Source: Azoarcus_F sp048158365 (GTDB taxonomy: Bacteria; Pseudomonadota; Gammaproteobacteria; Burkholderiales; Rhodocyclaceae). Taken from it: DNA of 64,000 bases. Below, piece by piece: positions 33,771 to 42,149 of this stretch (positions are counted from its first letter, which is position 1; every line of letters starts with the position of its first letter). The stretch is taken from NCBI GenBank assembly GCA_048158365.1, contig JBLLNL010000004.1. One strand, 5' to 3'. A model generated the notes under the pieces. That model was given only the letters and a program-made list of their open reading frames with translations. It had not been told where the DNA came from and searched no databases. The position numbers were made by a program, and so were the translations under genes.

Positions 33771-34157
33771 TCACAGCTTTCGGATGGGACCCTGGTAGGC
33801 CGCGACGAGTGGATCGACCGTCAGCAGGCTGATCCCTTCAATCTGTGCCTGCGCCACGAGGATTCGGTCGAATGGATCACGGTGCAACATGGGGAGCGCC
33901 GCGACCGCAACCGCATGTTCGCCGGCGACCGGCAATTCCAAGTATCCGTTCTCGATCAAGCCGCGCCGCAGCAGCGCCGCGTCGGCCTTGAAATCATCGC
34001 GGCCAAGCGAAGCCTTGATGGCCACCTCCCACAGGCTGGCCACACTGAATACAGGCTGATTCTTCTCGTCCTCGAGCAACTCCCGGGCGCGTGCCGGCAA
34101 GCGCTGCGGCTCACTCGCTGCCCACAATAGCAGACGGGTGTCCAGCAGCAGTTTCAT
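33771..34157 (-). CDS. PIN-domain toxin of a Phd/PIN module
   Basis: A 128-residue PIN-domain protein starting MKLLLDTRLLLWAASEPQRL, with the Glu of ASLWEVAIK and the later acidic motif HRDPFDRILVAQAQ. The N-terminal pattern is the common LLLDTHxLLW class with Arg in place of His. It is coupled to the antitoxin by an ATGA overlap. An RNase toxin by family. Confidence 0.87.
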   Translation of the reverse strand: MKLLLDTRLLLWAASEPQRLPARARELLEDEKNQPVFSVASLWEVAIKASLGRDDFKADAALLRRGLIENGYLELPVAGEHAVAVAALPMLHRDPFDRILVAQAQIEGISLLTVDPLVAAYQGPIRKL

Positions 34158-34399
34158 GAGTGACCGCCAAACATGGTTTCGATCTCGTGGCGCCCCATCG
34201 CGTCGAAATCGTCCGGCACCTGAAACTCCCCCTGCAGAAAACCCAGGCGACGCACATTCGACGCTTCCGGAGCCTCCAGGCGAACCAGCTTGACCAGCGG
34301 CTTGCCGGCCTTGGCGATCACCTGCGGCTCGCCGGCTAGCGCAAGCTCGATCAGGCGCGACAGATGGGTCTTGGCTTCGTGGATATTGACAATGGTCAT
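34154..34399 (-). CDS. Phd/YefM-type antitoxin
   Basis: An 81-residue protein beginning MTIVNIHEAKTHLSRLIELA, the Phd/YefM DNA-binding fold, with KAGKPLVKLVRLE and a C-terminal toxin-binding tail. The ATG at 34399 is preferred over an upstream GTG at 34408; the ribosome site is weak for both. Confidence 0.87.
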   Translation of the reverse strand: MTIVNIHEAKTHLSRLIELALAGEPQVIAKAGKPLVKLVRLEAPEASNVRRLGFLQGEFQVPDDFDAMGRHEIETMFGGHS

Positions 34400-34468
34400 T
34401 GTTCGCACCAGAAGTTAAACCAAGTCCGCTTAGTCTAGTCAACCCCGACGGGTAACTCAACTGCGTCC

Positions 34469-34487
34469 AATGGGGTCAGACACGATT
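34469..34487. repeat. Left REP end of the RAYT unit
   Basis: AATGGGGTCAGACACGATT, matched in inverted form at 35324-35342 on the far side of the transposase and again in the doublet at 37451-37509. Confidence 0.8.
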
Positions 34488-34560
34488 GATTCTCTGCGAT
34501 TGATTTTATGGATGCGATACTATATGCATTTTTCATGATTCGCATCATCCGTACGCCGCC

Positions 34561-35304
34561 ATGGCCCGTCTTCCCCGCTACGTCATCCCCGGCCAGCCGC
34601 AGCACATCATCCAGCGCGGCAACAACCGCCAGGCGATCTTTGCCGCCGAGGCGGACTATCAGTTCTTTAGGGATGCGCTGGTGAAGGCGTCGCTCGAGCA
34701 CGGTCTCGCAATCCACGCCTATGTGTGGATGACGAACCATATTCACCTGCTGGCCACGCCTGAACTCGACAACAGCATCAGCAAGGTCTTCCAGTCAGTG
34801 GGGCGGAAATACGTGCAGTACTTCAACTACGCTTACCGGCGCAGCGGCACGCTTTGGGAAGGGCGCTACCGAGCGACGGTGGTGGACAGCGAGCGCTATC
34901 TGCTGACCGTGATGCGCTATATAGAGCTTAATCCGGTGCGCGCCGACTTGGTGGCGCATCCGCGCGGCTACCCTTGGTCGAGCCACGATTTCAACGCGCA
35001 TGGCGAATCCGGCGCGAACTCGGACTGGCTGACACCGCATCGGGAATACCTGCGCCTGGGCCCGAATGCAGCGGAGCGGCAGGCGGCCTACCGACTGCTG
35101 TTCGGCGCGGTGGTGTCGAACGATGATCTGCGCGAAATCCGCGAATGCACGCACAAGGGCTGGGCGCTGGGGAACGATCGGTTCAAGGAGAGGATCGAGC
35201 AACTGACGCAGCGGCGGACGGTCTCGAAGGGGGTGGGGCGGCCACGGAAGAAGGCAATGGAAGGTGAGGCGATGGGATCCACCTCAGACACGATTTCCCG
35301 TTAG
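34561..35304 (+). CDS. REP-associated tyrosine transposase (RAYT)
   Basis: A 247-residue single-strand transposase of the Y1/HUH class (TnpA_REP). The opening MARLPRYVIPGQPQHIIQRG is characteristic; the HUH motif appears as NHIHLLATP and the nucleophile Tyr lies in the SVGRKYVQYFNYAYRRSG block, which is followed by LWEGRYRA. Such enzymes nick and move their cognate REP palindromes. The unit is flanked by inverted copies of AATGGGGTCAGACACGATT. The last residues (SDTISR) and the stop are encoded by the right REP, so gene and repeat are fused. Confidence 0.92.
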   Translation: MARLPRYVIPGQPQHIIQRGNNRQAIFAAEADYQFFRDALVKASLEHGLAIHAYVWMTNHIHLLATPELDNSISKVFQSVGRKYVQYFNYAYRRSGTLWEGRYRATVVDSERYLLTVMRYIELNPVRADLVAHPRGYPWSSHDFNAHGESGANSDWLTPHREYLRLGPNAAERQAAYRLLFGAVVSNDDLREIRECTHKGWALGNDRFKERIEQLTQRRTVSKGVGRPRKKAMEGEAMGSTSDTISR

Positions 35305-35343
35305 GAAGCATTTCTTGACGGGAAATCGTGTCTGACCCCATTA
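35284..35343. repeat. Right REP hairpin of the RAYT unit
   Basis: TCAGACACGATTTCCCGT (35284-35301) and ACGGGAAATCGTGTCTGA (35318-35335) form an 18-bp perfect stem, followed by CCCCATTA. The hairpin overlaps the end of the transposase gene. Confidence 0.88.
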
Positions 35344-35362
35344 CTCCCTCCTTACTCCCGTG

Positions 35363-36139
35363 CTATTGCAACCGTCGCAGATACTCCCGCGTGAACATGC
35401 GCTCCGGCAGATCGCGTAGGGCCATCGCGTCATAAGTCATGATGGACACCTCGCCCTGCTTCAGCGCGTCCTCCATGACGAGCCGGGTGGGCCGGATCTG
35501 GCCGGCGAGTTCGCGGTAATCCTCGTAGCGCGTGGTCTTCAGCAGCCGGCCCGACAGGGCATAGAACTCGGCTTTGAGCGGCTGATCGTTGTCGTCCGCC
35601 ACCCAGTACTTGACCTTGGCATAGGTCACGCCGCGCCCGTCGGCGGTGAGTTCGAGCACACGCGCGTTGCGGCCGTCGATGGTGTCGGTGTCGATCAGCC
35701 TGGGGATGTAGTCACCGGCGAAATTCGCGCGCGCGAGGTCCCCATTGGCGACCTGGCCGGTCAGGCGTTGCGCGACCGACAGGCGCACCGGCTGCGACAC
35801 GTTGGGCATGAACACCCACAGGTCGCGCCCGCGCATCAGCAGCGCCTGGCCGCGCTCGGACGCGGGTTCCATCGTCAGCACGATGGTGTTGTCGTTGCCG
35901 CGCGACAATACGCGGTACTTGCGCTGGTCGCCGGCGGCGCCGTCGCTGAAGTTGGTGACGGTGATGTCGGTCTGGAAGCTGTCACGCGGAAAGCGGACCG
36001 CGTCGGCGCGTTCGACCAGCTCGCGGGCGAGGTCGTCGCTGGCGGTCGCGTGGGCCGGACGGATCAGCAGGCGGGGTATCGTCAGGCCGGCCGCCAGCGT
36101 CGCGAGCACGATTCGTCGCGTGCGTGAATGTCGATTCAT
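35363..36139 (-). CDS. LolA-like outer-membrane lipoprotein-sorting protein
   Basis: A 258-residue exported protein of the COG2834 class, related to LolA/LolB folds. The N terminus has twin Arg and a hydrophobic stretch (RRIVLATLAAGLTIPRLL) and a likely AHA cut. The mature part has the typical KYRVLSRGNDNTIVLTMEPA and DLWVFMPNVSQPVRLSVAQR segments. It would carry a lipid or lipoprotein across the periplasm. In other genomes it is found with FtsX permeases, a LolD-like ATPase and a DUF1302 protein; here those parts are separated by other genes. Confidence 0.82.
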   Translation of the reverse strand: MNRHSRTRRIVLATLAAGLTIPRLLIRPAHATASDDLARELVERADAVRFPRDSFQTDITVTNFSDGAAGDQRKYRVLSRGNDNTIVLTMEPASERGQALLMRGRDLWVFMPNVSQPVRLSVAQRLTGQVANGDLARANFAGDYIPRLIDTDTIDGRNARVLELTADGRGVTYAKVKYWVADDNDQPLKAEFYALSGRLLKTTRYEDYRELAGQIRPTRLVMEDALKQGEVSIMTYDAMALRDLPERMFTREYLRRLQ

Positions 36140-36217
36140 CAGGGTTTCGCCTTTGTATGACCAGCGCCCGGTCTTTCGGGGCGGGGCATCAACTTTAAGC
36201 GCAGAGCGAGTCGGATT

Positions 36218-36985
36218 TCAATGCTGGGTCAGCAAAGTCTGACAAAGCGCTCGCTGGGCCTGAGGGGACAGGCTGCGGCGATAGAGGTCACGGGCGCTTG
36301 CGGATTCGCCCTGGTGATGCCGGTCGATGCGCCGCTCGACCTGCTCCAGCGACAGGCGCAGCAGCACCGCCGGTGCGCCGACGCGCGGGCAGATCGCGGC
36401 TGCGCCGATGCGCTCGCACGCCAGCATGCGCTGGTAATAGTTGGCGTGGCGCGGGTGGCACTCCATGATCAGGTCGGTACAGCGGTGCGCGCCGCGTGCG
36501 ATCGCGAAGGCCGCGTTGAACAGCATCGTCAGCAGGTCGTGCGAGTCTGTGTGCACTTGCGGCTGCGGCTTGAGCGCGAGGCGCGTGGCCTCGCACAGGA
36601 CCGCACCAGCCTCGCGCAGGGTCTGGATCTCGCGCCGGTACAGCTCGTCCGCGAGCAAGCCGTGTTCGCCGTCGATGCGAAGGGTCAGCGTGCCGAGCAC
36701 CTCGTGATCCGCGCGGGCGGCCAGCGTAATGCAGTGGCCGGGCGGGTGCTTGGAATCCGGGTGGATCTGCAGTCCACGCGACGCGTACATCCGCCGAACC
36801 AGTGCCGCCGCCGAAGCCTGCAGCCAGGGCTTGCCGTGGGCGACCTCGAGCCGCAGTCGCGGAGGCAGGGTGTTTGCGGGGGAGCGGGCGGTAGGGTCGA
36901 GGCGGGTCGATTCGAGCGAGGCATTGTGCCTCTGGATCGCGCCACGATGGGGCGTTGCGTATGTTTCGAGCACCGGGGGCTCCAT
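36218..36985 (-). CDS. FeeM-like N-acyl amino acid synthase
   Basis: A 255-residue GNAT-fold protein of the FeeM type. The segments LVRRMYASRGLQIH, ITLAARADHEVLGTLTLRID and CEATRLALKP follow the N-acyl amino acid synthase pattern, and the C-terminal part (HPRHANYYQRMLACERIG) corresponds to the FeeM block binding acyl-ACP. It would join a fatty acyl chain to an amino acid. The start lacks a strong ribosome site. It is the second such synthase in this accessory region. Confidence 0.75.
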   Translation of the reverse strand: MEPPVLETYATPHRGAIQRHNASLESTRLDPTARSPANTLPPRLRLEVAHGKPWLQASAAALVRRMYASRGLQIHPDSKHPPGHCITLAARADHEVLGTLTLRIDGEHGLLADELYRREIQTLREAGAVLCEATRLALKPQPQVHTDSHDLLTMLFNAAFAIARGAHRCTDLIMECHPRHANYYQRMLACERIGAAAICPRVGAPAVLLRLSLEQVERRIDRHHQGESASARDLYRRSLSPQAQRALCQTLLTQH

Positions 36986-37222
36986 TCCAAAGCCGTGCGA
37001 AAAATCACGATCAGGGTCAGATGCTGCTTGACCAGAAGTATAACCAAAGGGGCGGGCGGGTTTGTTGTGGGGGAATGTAAAAAAAGATAAGTGCAGGCTG
37101 GCCGGGCATCATGGGATCACCGTGACCGAGGCCGCCTTCGGGATTTCCGCCTTACGGGATGACGTTGATGTCCGGTAGGATATGCAGGGCAATCGCTCGA
37201 ATCCTTTGAGGATGAATGCACC

Positions 37223-37453
37223 ATGACCAAGCCTGCGGAAGTCGATAGCGAAACGATCAATGCCGCGCGCGCCTTCAGCGAGAAGGTGGCGAGCCGGTAT
37301 CCGTTGTCCCGTGTAATCCTGTTCGGCAGCCGCGCAAGGAAAACACATGGGCCTCACAGTGACGCCGACATCGCAGTCCTTCTCCGCGGTCAGCCTTGCA
37401 AGTTCGTCGCCACGAAGCTGGCGCTCGCGGATATCGCCTACGAGACGGAGTAA
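37223..37453 (+). pseudogene. MNT-type nucleotidyltransferase cut short by a REP
   Basis: The 76 residues contain the nucleotidyltransferase motif ILFGSRARKTHGPHSDADIA, with GS and the D-x-D pair. The frame then ends at TAA exactly where the RAYT-linked REP doublet starts (37451). MntA-type proteins are normally about 95-140 residues, so the C-terminal third is lost and no HepT partner follows. GAGG precedes the start, so a short product may still be made. Confidence 0.7.
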
Positions 37454-37509
37454 TGGGGTCAGACACGATTGCCTGCGATTGCCTGAAGCAATCGTGTCTG
37501 ACCCCATTA
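37451..37509. repeat. Non-autonomous REP doublet of the RAYT family
   Basis: TAATGGGGTCAGACACGATT and its inverted copy AATCGTGTCTGACCCCATTA flank a short centre. Same ends as the RAYT unit 2.1 kb away but without a transposase gene. Confidence 0.88.
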
Positions 37510-37590
37510 CTCCCATTACTCCTTACGGTCGAATGCCGGGTGCCGTGGATGTTATGCTTATGGCGAAATGATCCTGGGTGACCCGACAGC

Positions 37591-38340
37591 ATGCCGATTG
37601 TAAAGGTTGAGAACGTCAGCAAGCGTTATGCGCTGGGGGAGCAGACCGTCACGGCGCTGCACGGCGTCAGCGTTTCGGTGGAGCCGGGCGTGTTTCTGGC
37701 GATCGCGGGGCCGTCGGGCAGCGGCAAGTCGACGCTGCTGAACATCATCGGCTGCATCGACACGCCGAGTTCCGGGCGGGTGCTCATCGACGGGCGGGAC
37801 GTGTCGGGGCAGACGCCGGATCAGCTGGCGGATCTGCGGGCGCGCACGATCGGGTTCATCTTCCAGACCTTCAACCTGCTTCCGGTGCTGTCGGCCGAGG
37901 AAAACGTCGAATATCCGCTGCTGCAACTGCGCGAATTGTCCAAGGCCGAGCGGCGCGAGCGGGTGAAGTATTACCTCGCGATGGTCGGCCTGACCCGCTA
38001 CGCGACGCACCGGCCCAACCAGCTCTCGGGCGGGCAGCGCCAGCGGGTCGCGATCGCGCGCGCGCTGGCGACGCACTCCAAGGTGGTGCTGGCCGACGAG
38101 CCGACCGCCAACCTGGACAAGGAGACCGGCAAGAGCATCCTGCGGCTGATGAAGGACATCAACCGCAAGTCGGGCACGACCTTCATCTTCTCGACCCACG
38201 ACAAGCGCGTGATGAACATGGCCGACCGGCTGGTGCGCATCGAGGACGGGCGCATCCTCGCGCTGGGCATGAAGGCCGACGCCCGCTGGGTGTTCGTAGA
38301 TGACCGCCGCGGCGCGGACAGCGAGGAACCCGAGCTATGA
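37591..38340 (+). CDS. LolD/MacB-like ABC ATPase
   Basis: A 249-residue ATPase with Walker A GPSGSGKST, Q-loop FIFQTFNLLP, signature LSGGQRQRVAIARAL, Walker B VVLADEPTANLD and the switch His in STHDKRVM. It belongs to the LolD/MacB group that drives FtsX-type permeases. Its probable permease partners are at 23197-25654, over 12 kb away and on the other strand. The next gene, a DUF1302 protein, is split from it by a palindromic element of about 180 bp. Confidence 0.9.
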   Translation: MPIVKVENVSKRYALGEQTVTALHGVSVSVEPGVFLAIAGPSGSGKSTLLNIIGCIDTPSSGRVLIDGRDVSGQTPDQLADLRARTIGFIFQTFNLLPVLSAEENVEYPLLQLRELSKAERRERVKYYLAMVGLTRYATHRPNQLSGGQRQRVAIARALATHSKVVLADEPTANLDKETGKSILRLMKDINRKSGTTFIFSTHDKRVMNMADRLVRIEDGRILALGMKADARWVFVDDRRGADSEEPEL

Positions 38341-38417
38341 TGCGGGGGAATGAAACCGGCGATGTGGAGCGGCGCGGCGCAGGGCACGTTGCTTGCAAGT
38401 GTTGCTGGGCAGACGTT

Positions 38418-38594
38418 AGCAGGTTCCTCCCCCTTGAAGGGGGGGAAAGCCGGGGTTTCGCGAAGCACTGCTTCGCGCCGGCTGAGCGGGCAGGCTGTGC
38501 AAAGCCTGCTCTGGACGGTCAGGTGGGGGATGGGTTGATCTGCGGCGGTGCAACCCATCCCCACCCCAGCCCTCCCCTTGAAGGGGAGGGGGCA
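38418..38594. repeat. Double palindrome with inner insertion (family A)
   Basis: Left: AGCAGGTTCCTCCCCC/GGGGG. Right: GGGGATGGGTT, loop, AACCCATCCCCACCCC, then CCTCCCC/GGGGAGG. Between the left palindrome and the arms lie about 65 bp with two hairpins of their own (CGCGAAGC/GCTTCGCG and GCAGGCT/AGCCTGC). The element sits between the ABC ATPase and the DUF1302 gene; no gene is seen in 38341-38687. Confidence 0.8.
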
Positions 38595-38687
38595 ACACCG
38601 TCGCACGCTGGTCTGGTCATGCGCTTGATTGCCTCATCAGGAATAATGTATCGCTGCGCTCATGGACGTGCCTGGAGAATCGCCTCG

Positions 38688-40016
38688 ATGAACACCAATC
38701 GGATACTGGTCGCTGCGACGATGGCGGTGCTGCTCAGTGGCGCTGCGGCCGCGTCGGACGACCTCGACGACCTGTTCGACCTCGATGCACCGCTGGACGC
38801 GGCGGGCGAGGGTGGCGCGCCCGTCGCAGCCAGCGGCACCGGCCTGCGCCTGAGCGGTTATGGCGATTTTTCGGCCGCCTATACGACCGCGAACCCGTCG
38901 CACTGGTCCAAGTTGCGCGCGCGCTTCGAACTGGCGGGGACCGGGCGGCTCGCCAATGGCATGGGCTACAAGGTGTCGGCCCGAGCCGACGGGGATGCTG
39001 CCTACCATCCGGGGCGCGATTTCTATCCCGAGCCGGTGAAGGACGACCAGCGCACCAGCTTCATGCTGCGCGAGAACTATCTGGACATCGAGTCGGGCGA
39101 CTGGGCCTTCCGGCTGGGGCGGCAGCACATCGTGTGGGGCGAGGTGGTCGGGCTGTTTTTCGCGGACGTGGTGTCGGCGCGGGACACCCGCGAGTTCTTC
39201 CTGCCCGAGTTCGAGACGCTGCGCATTCCGCAATGGGCCGCGCGGGCCGAGTACTTTGCCGGCGAAACGCATGTCGAGGTGGTGTGGATTCCGTATCCGA
39301 GCTACGACGAGATCGGCAAGCCGGGCGCGGATTTCTATCCGTTTCCGGTGCCGGGCGACGTGCGCGTGCGCACCAACGAGCCGACTCGCAATCTTTCCAA
39401 TACCAACTGGGGCGTGCGCGTGTCGCACCTGGTCTCGGGCTGGGACCTGACCGGCTTCTATTACCAGAGCCGCGACGTGGCCCCGACGCTGTACCGGCTG
39501 CCGACCGGCCTGGAGTTGCGCCACGAGCGTATCGAGCAGCTCGGCGGCACCTTTTCCAAGGACATGGGCAGCTTCGTGCTGAAGGGCGAGGCGGTGTATA
39601 CCGACGGGCGCAAGTTTCTGTCCACCGACCCGGCGGCCCGCTTCGGGTTGAAGGCCTCGGACATCGTCGATTACGTGGTCGGTGCGGATATCCCGACCGG
39701 CGACTGGCGCCTTAATCTGCAGCTGTTCGGCCGGCACACCTTCGATCACGACCGCAGCCTGGGTTTCGACCGCGACGAGCTGGGCTATACGGTGCTGGTC
39801 AACCACCGCTTCAGCGACCGCTTCGAGGCGGAGGTGCTGTATGCGAGCAGCTTCAATCGCAGTGACTACATGGTGCAACCCAAGCTGGTGTGGAACATCA
39901 CGCAGGAATGGCGGGCGCGCTTCGGCGCCGATCTGTTCGGCGGGCGCAGCGAGGGGTTGTTCGGCCGCTTCGACGACAGCGACCGGGTCTATGCCGAACT
40001 GCGGCGATGGTTCTGA
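38688..40016 (+). CDS. DUF1302-type outer-membrane beta-barrel protein
   Basis: A 442-residue exported protein. Signal peptide MNTNRILVAATMAVLLSGAA, then an acidic linker (DDLDDLFDLD) and a body of alternating beta strands (LRLSGYGDFSAAYTTA, WAFRLGRQHIVWGEVVGL) ending in the aromatic RRWF expected for a porin-like barrel. DUF1302 proteins accompany LolA-like proteins and FtsX exporters. GGAG lies 11 bp before the start. Likely an outer-membrane receiver or channel for the exported lipid, which is inference. Confidence 0.8.
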   Translation: MNTNRILVAATMAVLLSGAAAASDDLDDLFDLDAPLDAAGEGGAPVAASGTGLRLSGYGDFSAAYTTANPSHWSKLRARFELAGTGRLANGMGYKVSARADGDAAYHPGRDFYPEPVKDDQRTSFMLRENYLDIESGDWAFRLGRQHIVWGEVVGLFFADVVSARDTREFFLPEFETLRIPQWAARAEYFAGETHVEVVWIPYPSYDEIGKPGADFYPFPVPGDVRVRTNEPTRNLSNTNWGVRVSHLVSGWDLTGFYYQSRDVAPTLYRLPTGLELRHERIEQLGGTFSKDMGSFVLKGEAVYTDGRKFLSTDPAARFGLKASDIVDYVVGADIPTGDWRLNLQLFGRHTFDHDRSLGFDRDELGYTVLVNHRFSDRFEAEVLYASSFNRSDYMVQPKLVWNITQEWRARFGADLFGGRSEGLFGRFDDSDRVYAELRRWF

Positions 40017-40104
40017 GCATCGACATGAACCCGACCGCCGGATGTTCGCCGCTTGCGCAGCGCTCACTCCACTCACGGGCGCCGGCAGGCATGCGGGCGC
40101 ACAA

Positions 40105-40130
40105 GTGGGAGCGGCGCCGGCCGCGAAGAT
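40105..40130. repeat. REP-like palindrome (GTGGGAGCGGCG type)
   Basis: GTGGGAGCGGCGCCGGCCGC then GAAGAT, same family as 6475 and 18392, in the gap before the MaoC gene. Confidence 0.55.
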
Positions 40131-40214
40131 GAGCGCATTCACCCCCGGCCCGTTCCAGGGACGCACGGTAACGGTTTTGGCAACAGGTCTGACGAAAAGG
40201 GTAAGGTACTTTGC

Positions 40215-40664
40215 ATGAGTGATTCGAAGCGCGATTTTTCAGAGTGTTACGGCTATGACTTCGAGGACCTGACGGTCGGCATGACCGCGTCCATCGGGCG
40301 GACCGTGTCTGAGGCCGACATCCTCGCGTTCGCCGGGGTGTCAGGCGATACGAATCCGGTCCATCTGGATGCCGAATTCGCGGCCTCGACGATGTTCGCC
40401 GGCCGTATTGCGCACGGCATGCTGTCTGCGAGCTATGTGTCGACCGTGTTCGGTACCCGCCTGCCGGGGCCGGGCTGCATCTACGTGTCGCAGTCGCTGC
40501 GCTTCAAGGCGCCGGTCAGGGTGGGGGATACAGTGGTCGCGCGCGTGACGGTGACCGCACTCGATCCGGACAAGCGTCGCGCCAGCTTCGACACCGTGTG
40601 CACCGTCGCCGGCAAGACCGTGCTGGACGGTCAGGCGGTGCTGATGATCCCGGCGCGGGGGTGA
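40215..40664 (+). CDS. MaoC-type (R)-enoyl-CoA hydratase
   Basis: A 149-residue single hotdog-fold protein. The hydratase motif is clear: Asp/His in FAGVSGDTNPVHLDAEFA, then GRIAHGMLSASYVS. Such PhaJ-like enzymes hydrate enoyl-CoA to (R)-3-hydroxyacyl-CoA and can feed polyhydroxyalkanoate or fatty acid synthesis. Start at 40215, preceded by AAGG. Stand-alone; specificity unknown. Confidence 0.88.
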   Translation: MSDSKRDFSECYGYDFEDLTVGMTASIGRTVSEADILAFAGVSGDTNPVHLDAEFAASTMFAGRIAHGMLSASYVSTVFGTRLPGPGCIYVSQSLRFKAPVRVGDTVVARVTVTALDPDKRRASFDTVCTVAGKTVLDGQAVLMIPARG

Positions 40665-40704
40665 TTCAGTCTGGCCATGCTGCGCGGGTCGGGTCGAGCA
40701 GCAC

Positions 40705-41037
40705 TCATTCGAGATTCGATATCCTGCGCAGGAAGGATGGCAGCACGTCCATCACCGTGTTCCACACGATCTCGAGGTTGACGTTCATGTAGGCATGGAT
40801 CAGGCGGTTGCGCATGCCGGCGATCTCGTTCCAGCGCACGTCGTCATGTCGTTGCTTGAGTTCCGGGCTCAGTTTCGTGACTGCCTCTCCGATGACCTCG
40901 AGATTGCGGATCACGGCGTCCTGGATGAGGTCATCGGTGCGGAAATCCGCCTCCGTCTTGCCGTCGGTGAATCTCTGGATCTTCGAGATCGCGTCCCGAA
41001 TGTGTTCCAGGTAGTCCGCATCTCTGAGTTTCTTCAC
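40705..41037 (-). CDS. hepT: HepT-type toxin (HEPN RNase)
   Basis: A 110-residue all-helical HEPN protein. The active motif R-x4-H-x-Y is present as RNRLIHAY. In MntA/HepT modules the toxin is held inactive by AMP addition to this Tyr. The start overlaps the nucleotidyltransferase gene (ATGA). Confidence 0.9.
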   Translation of the reverse strand: MKKLRDADYLEHIRDAISKIQRFTDGKTEADFRTDDLIQDAVIRNLEVIGEAVTKLSPELKQRHDDVRWNEIAGMRNRLIHAYMNVNLEIVWNTVMDVLPSFLRRISNLE

Positions 41038-41324
41038 AGCGGCAACGCTTCCTCGAGCACCTCATCGCGAAACTTCGGGTGAAGATCGCCAACGGTCAGC
41101 ACGTCGACCGGCACGCCAATCTCTCCTTCGATCGCGTCGTGCAGTCGGACCATATCGAGCAGGGTCGTGCCCCGGGGGACATCGACCAGAAGATCGATGT
41201 CGCTGTTCTCGTTGTCTTCTCCACGTATCACCGACCCGAAGACCCGGACATTGCTCGCGCCCAGGTCTGACGCGATACGCAATACGGCATCCCGATGCTG
41301 TCGCAGGGCTATGGAGGGTTTCAT
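41034..41324 (-). CDS. mntA: MntA-type nucleotidyltransferase antitoxin
   Basis: A 96-residue minimal nucleotidyltransferase. GS-x10-D-x-D motif: FGSVIRGEDNENSDIDLLVD. It should AMPylate the coupled HepT and so act as antitoxin. The ATG at 41324 has a weak ribosome site. Complete, unlike the truncated relative at 37223. Confidence 0.88.
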   Translation of the reverse strand: MKPSIALRQHRDAVLRIASDLGASNVRVFGSVIRGEDNENSDIDLLVDVPRGTTLLDMVRLHDAIEGEIGVPVDVLTVGDLHPKFRDEVLEEALPL

Positions 41325-41492
41325 CACGAAGTCTATCCAACGTGGCGTGACGGCATGATCATAGGATGGTGCTCCGGGTTTCGGCAAGGGGATCATCCGA
41401 TACGGTATCCGGCTGTCCCATTCGCCGCGACCTGCAGCAGCCGTGATCAACCTGGCGCCAGTTCATGAAGTGCCCACTCCTTGCGCAGGCGC

Positions 41493-42149
41493 TTACAGCC
41501 CGAGCACGCGCATCAGTCCGGTCGGTGACTGGATGATGTGGTCCGCATTCCATTCGGTGACCGGCGCGCCGTCGCCCAGATAGCCGTAGGCGGCCGCGAC
41601 GGTGGTCATGCCGGCCGAGCGGCCTGCCTGGATGTCGCGCAGGTCGTCGCCCACATAGACGCAACGCGCGGCGGTGAGTCCGGCCTGCGCGCACGCGAGC
41701 AGCAACGGGTCGGGGGCGGGCTTGGGCCGGGCCGCCGAGTCGCCGCTGATCACGCAGCAGGCGCGATGCTGCAGCGCCAGCGCGGCGATCAGCGCGTCGG
41801 TAAAGCGCTTGCGCTTGTTGGTGACGATGCCCCACTTGATCGCGGCCGCGTCGAGCGCGTCCAGCAGCGCGTGCATGTCGTCGAAGAGGCGGGTGGCGAC
41901 GCAGATGTGGGCCGCGTAGTGGTCGAGAAAGCGCTCGGACAGCGCGGCGTAGTCGGGATGGTCGGGTTTGATGCCGAAGGCGCACCACAGCATGCCGCGT
42001 ACGCCGCTGGAGGTGTGCGGCCGCAGCGTCGCGAGCGGCAGCGGCGCCAGCCCGGCTTCGACGCGCAGTCGGTTGGCCGCGGCGCCGAGGTCGGGCGCGG
42101 TGTCGGCCAGCGTGCCGTCGAGATCGAACAGGACCGCTTCAGCGTTCAC
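41493..42149 (-). CDS. gph: Phosphoglycolate phosphatase
   Basis: A 218-residue HAD-family phosphatase: motif I LFDLDGTLADT, motif II IVTNK, motif III Lys in AARPKPAPDP, and motif IV VYVGDDLRDIQAG. It hydrolyses 2-phosphoglycolate from DNA repair or oxygenase activity. It follows ubiG with an 11-bp overlap, the usual ubiG-gph pair of proteobacteria. Confidence 0.9.
   Translation of the reverse strand: MNAEAVLFDLDGTLADTAPDLGAAANRLRVEAGLAPLPLATLRPHTSSGVRGMLWCAFGIKPDHPDYAALSERFLDHYAAHICVATRLFDDMHALLDALDAAAIKWGIVTNKRKRFTDALIAALALQHRACCVISGDSAARPKPAPDPLLLACAQAGLTAARCVYVGDDLRDIQAGRSAGMTTVAAAYGYLGDGAPVTEWNADHIIQSPTGLMRVLGL

Noticed and set aside
37109..37516. Minus-strand ORF over the truncated nucleotidyltransferase
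   Set aside because: It runs through the REP doublet and has no motif; the plus-strand frame carries the GS-x10-D-x-D motif.
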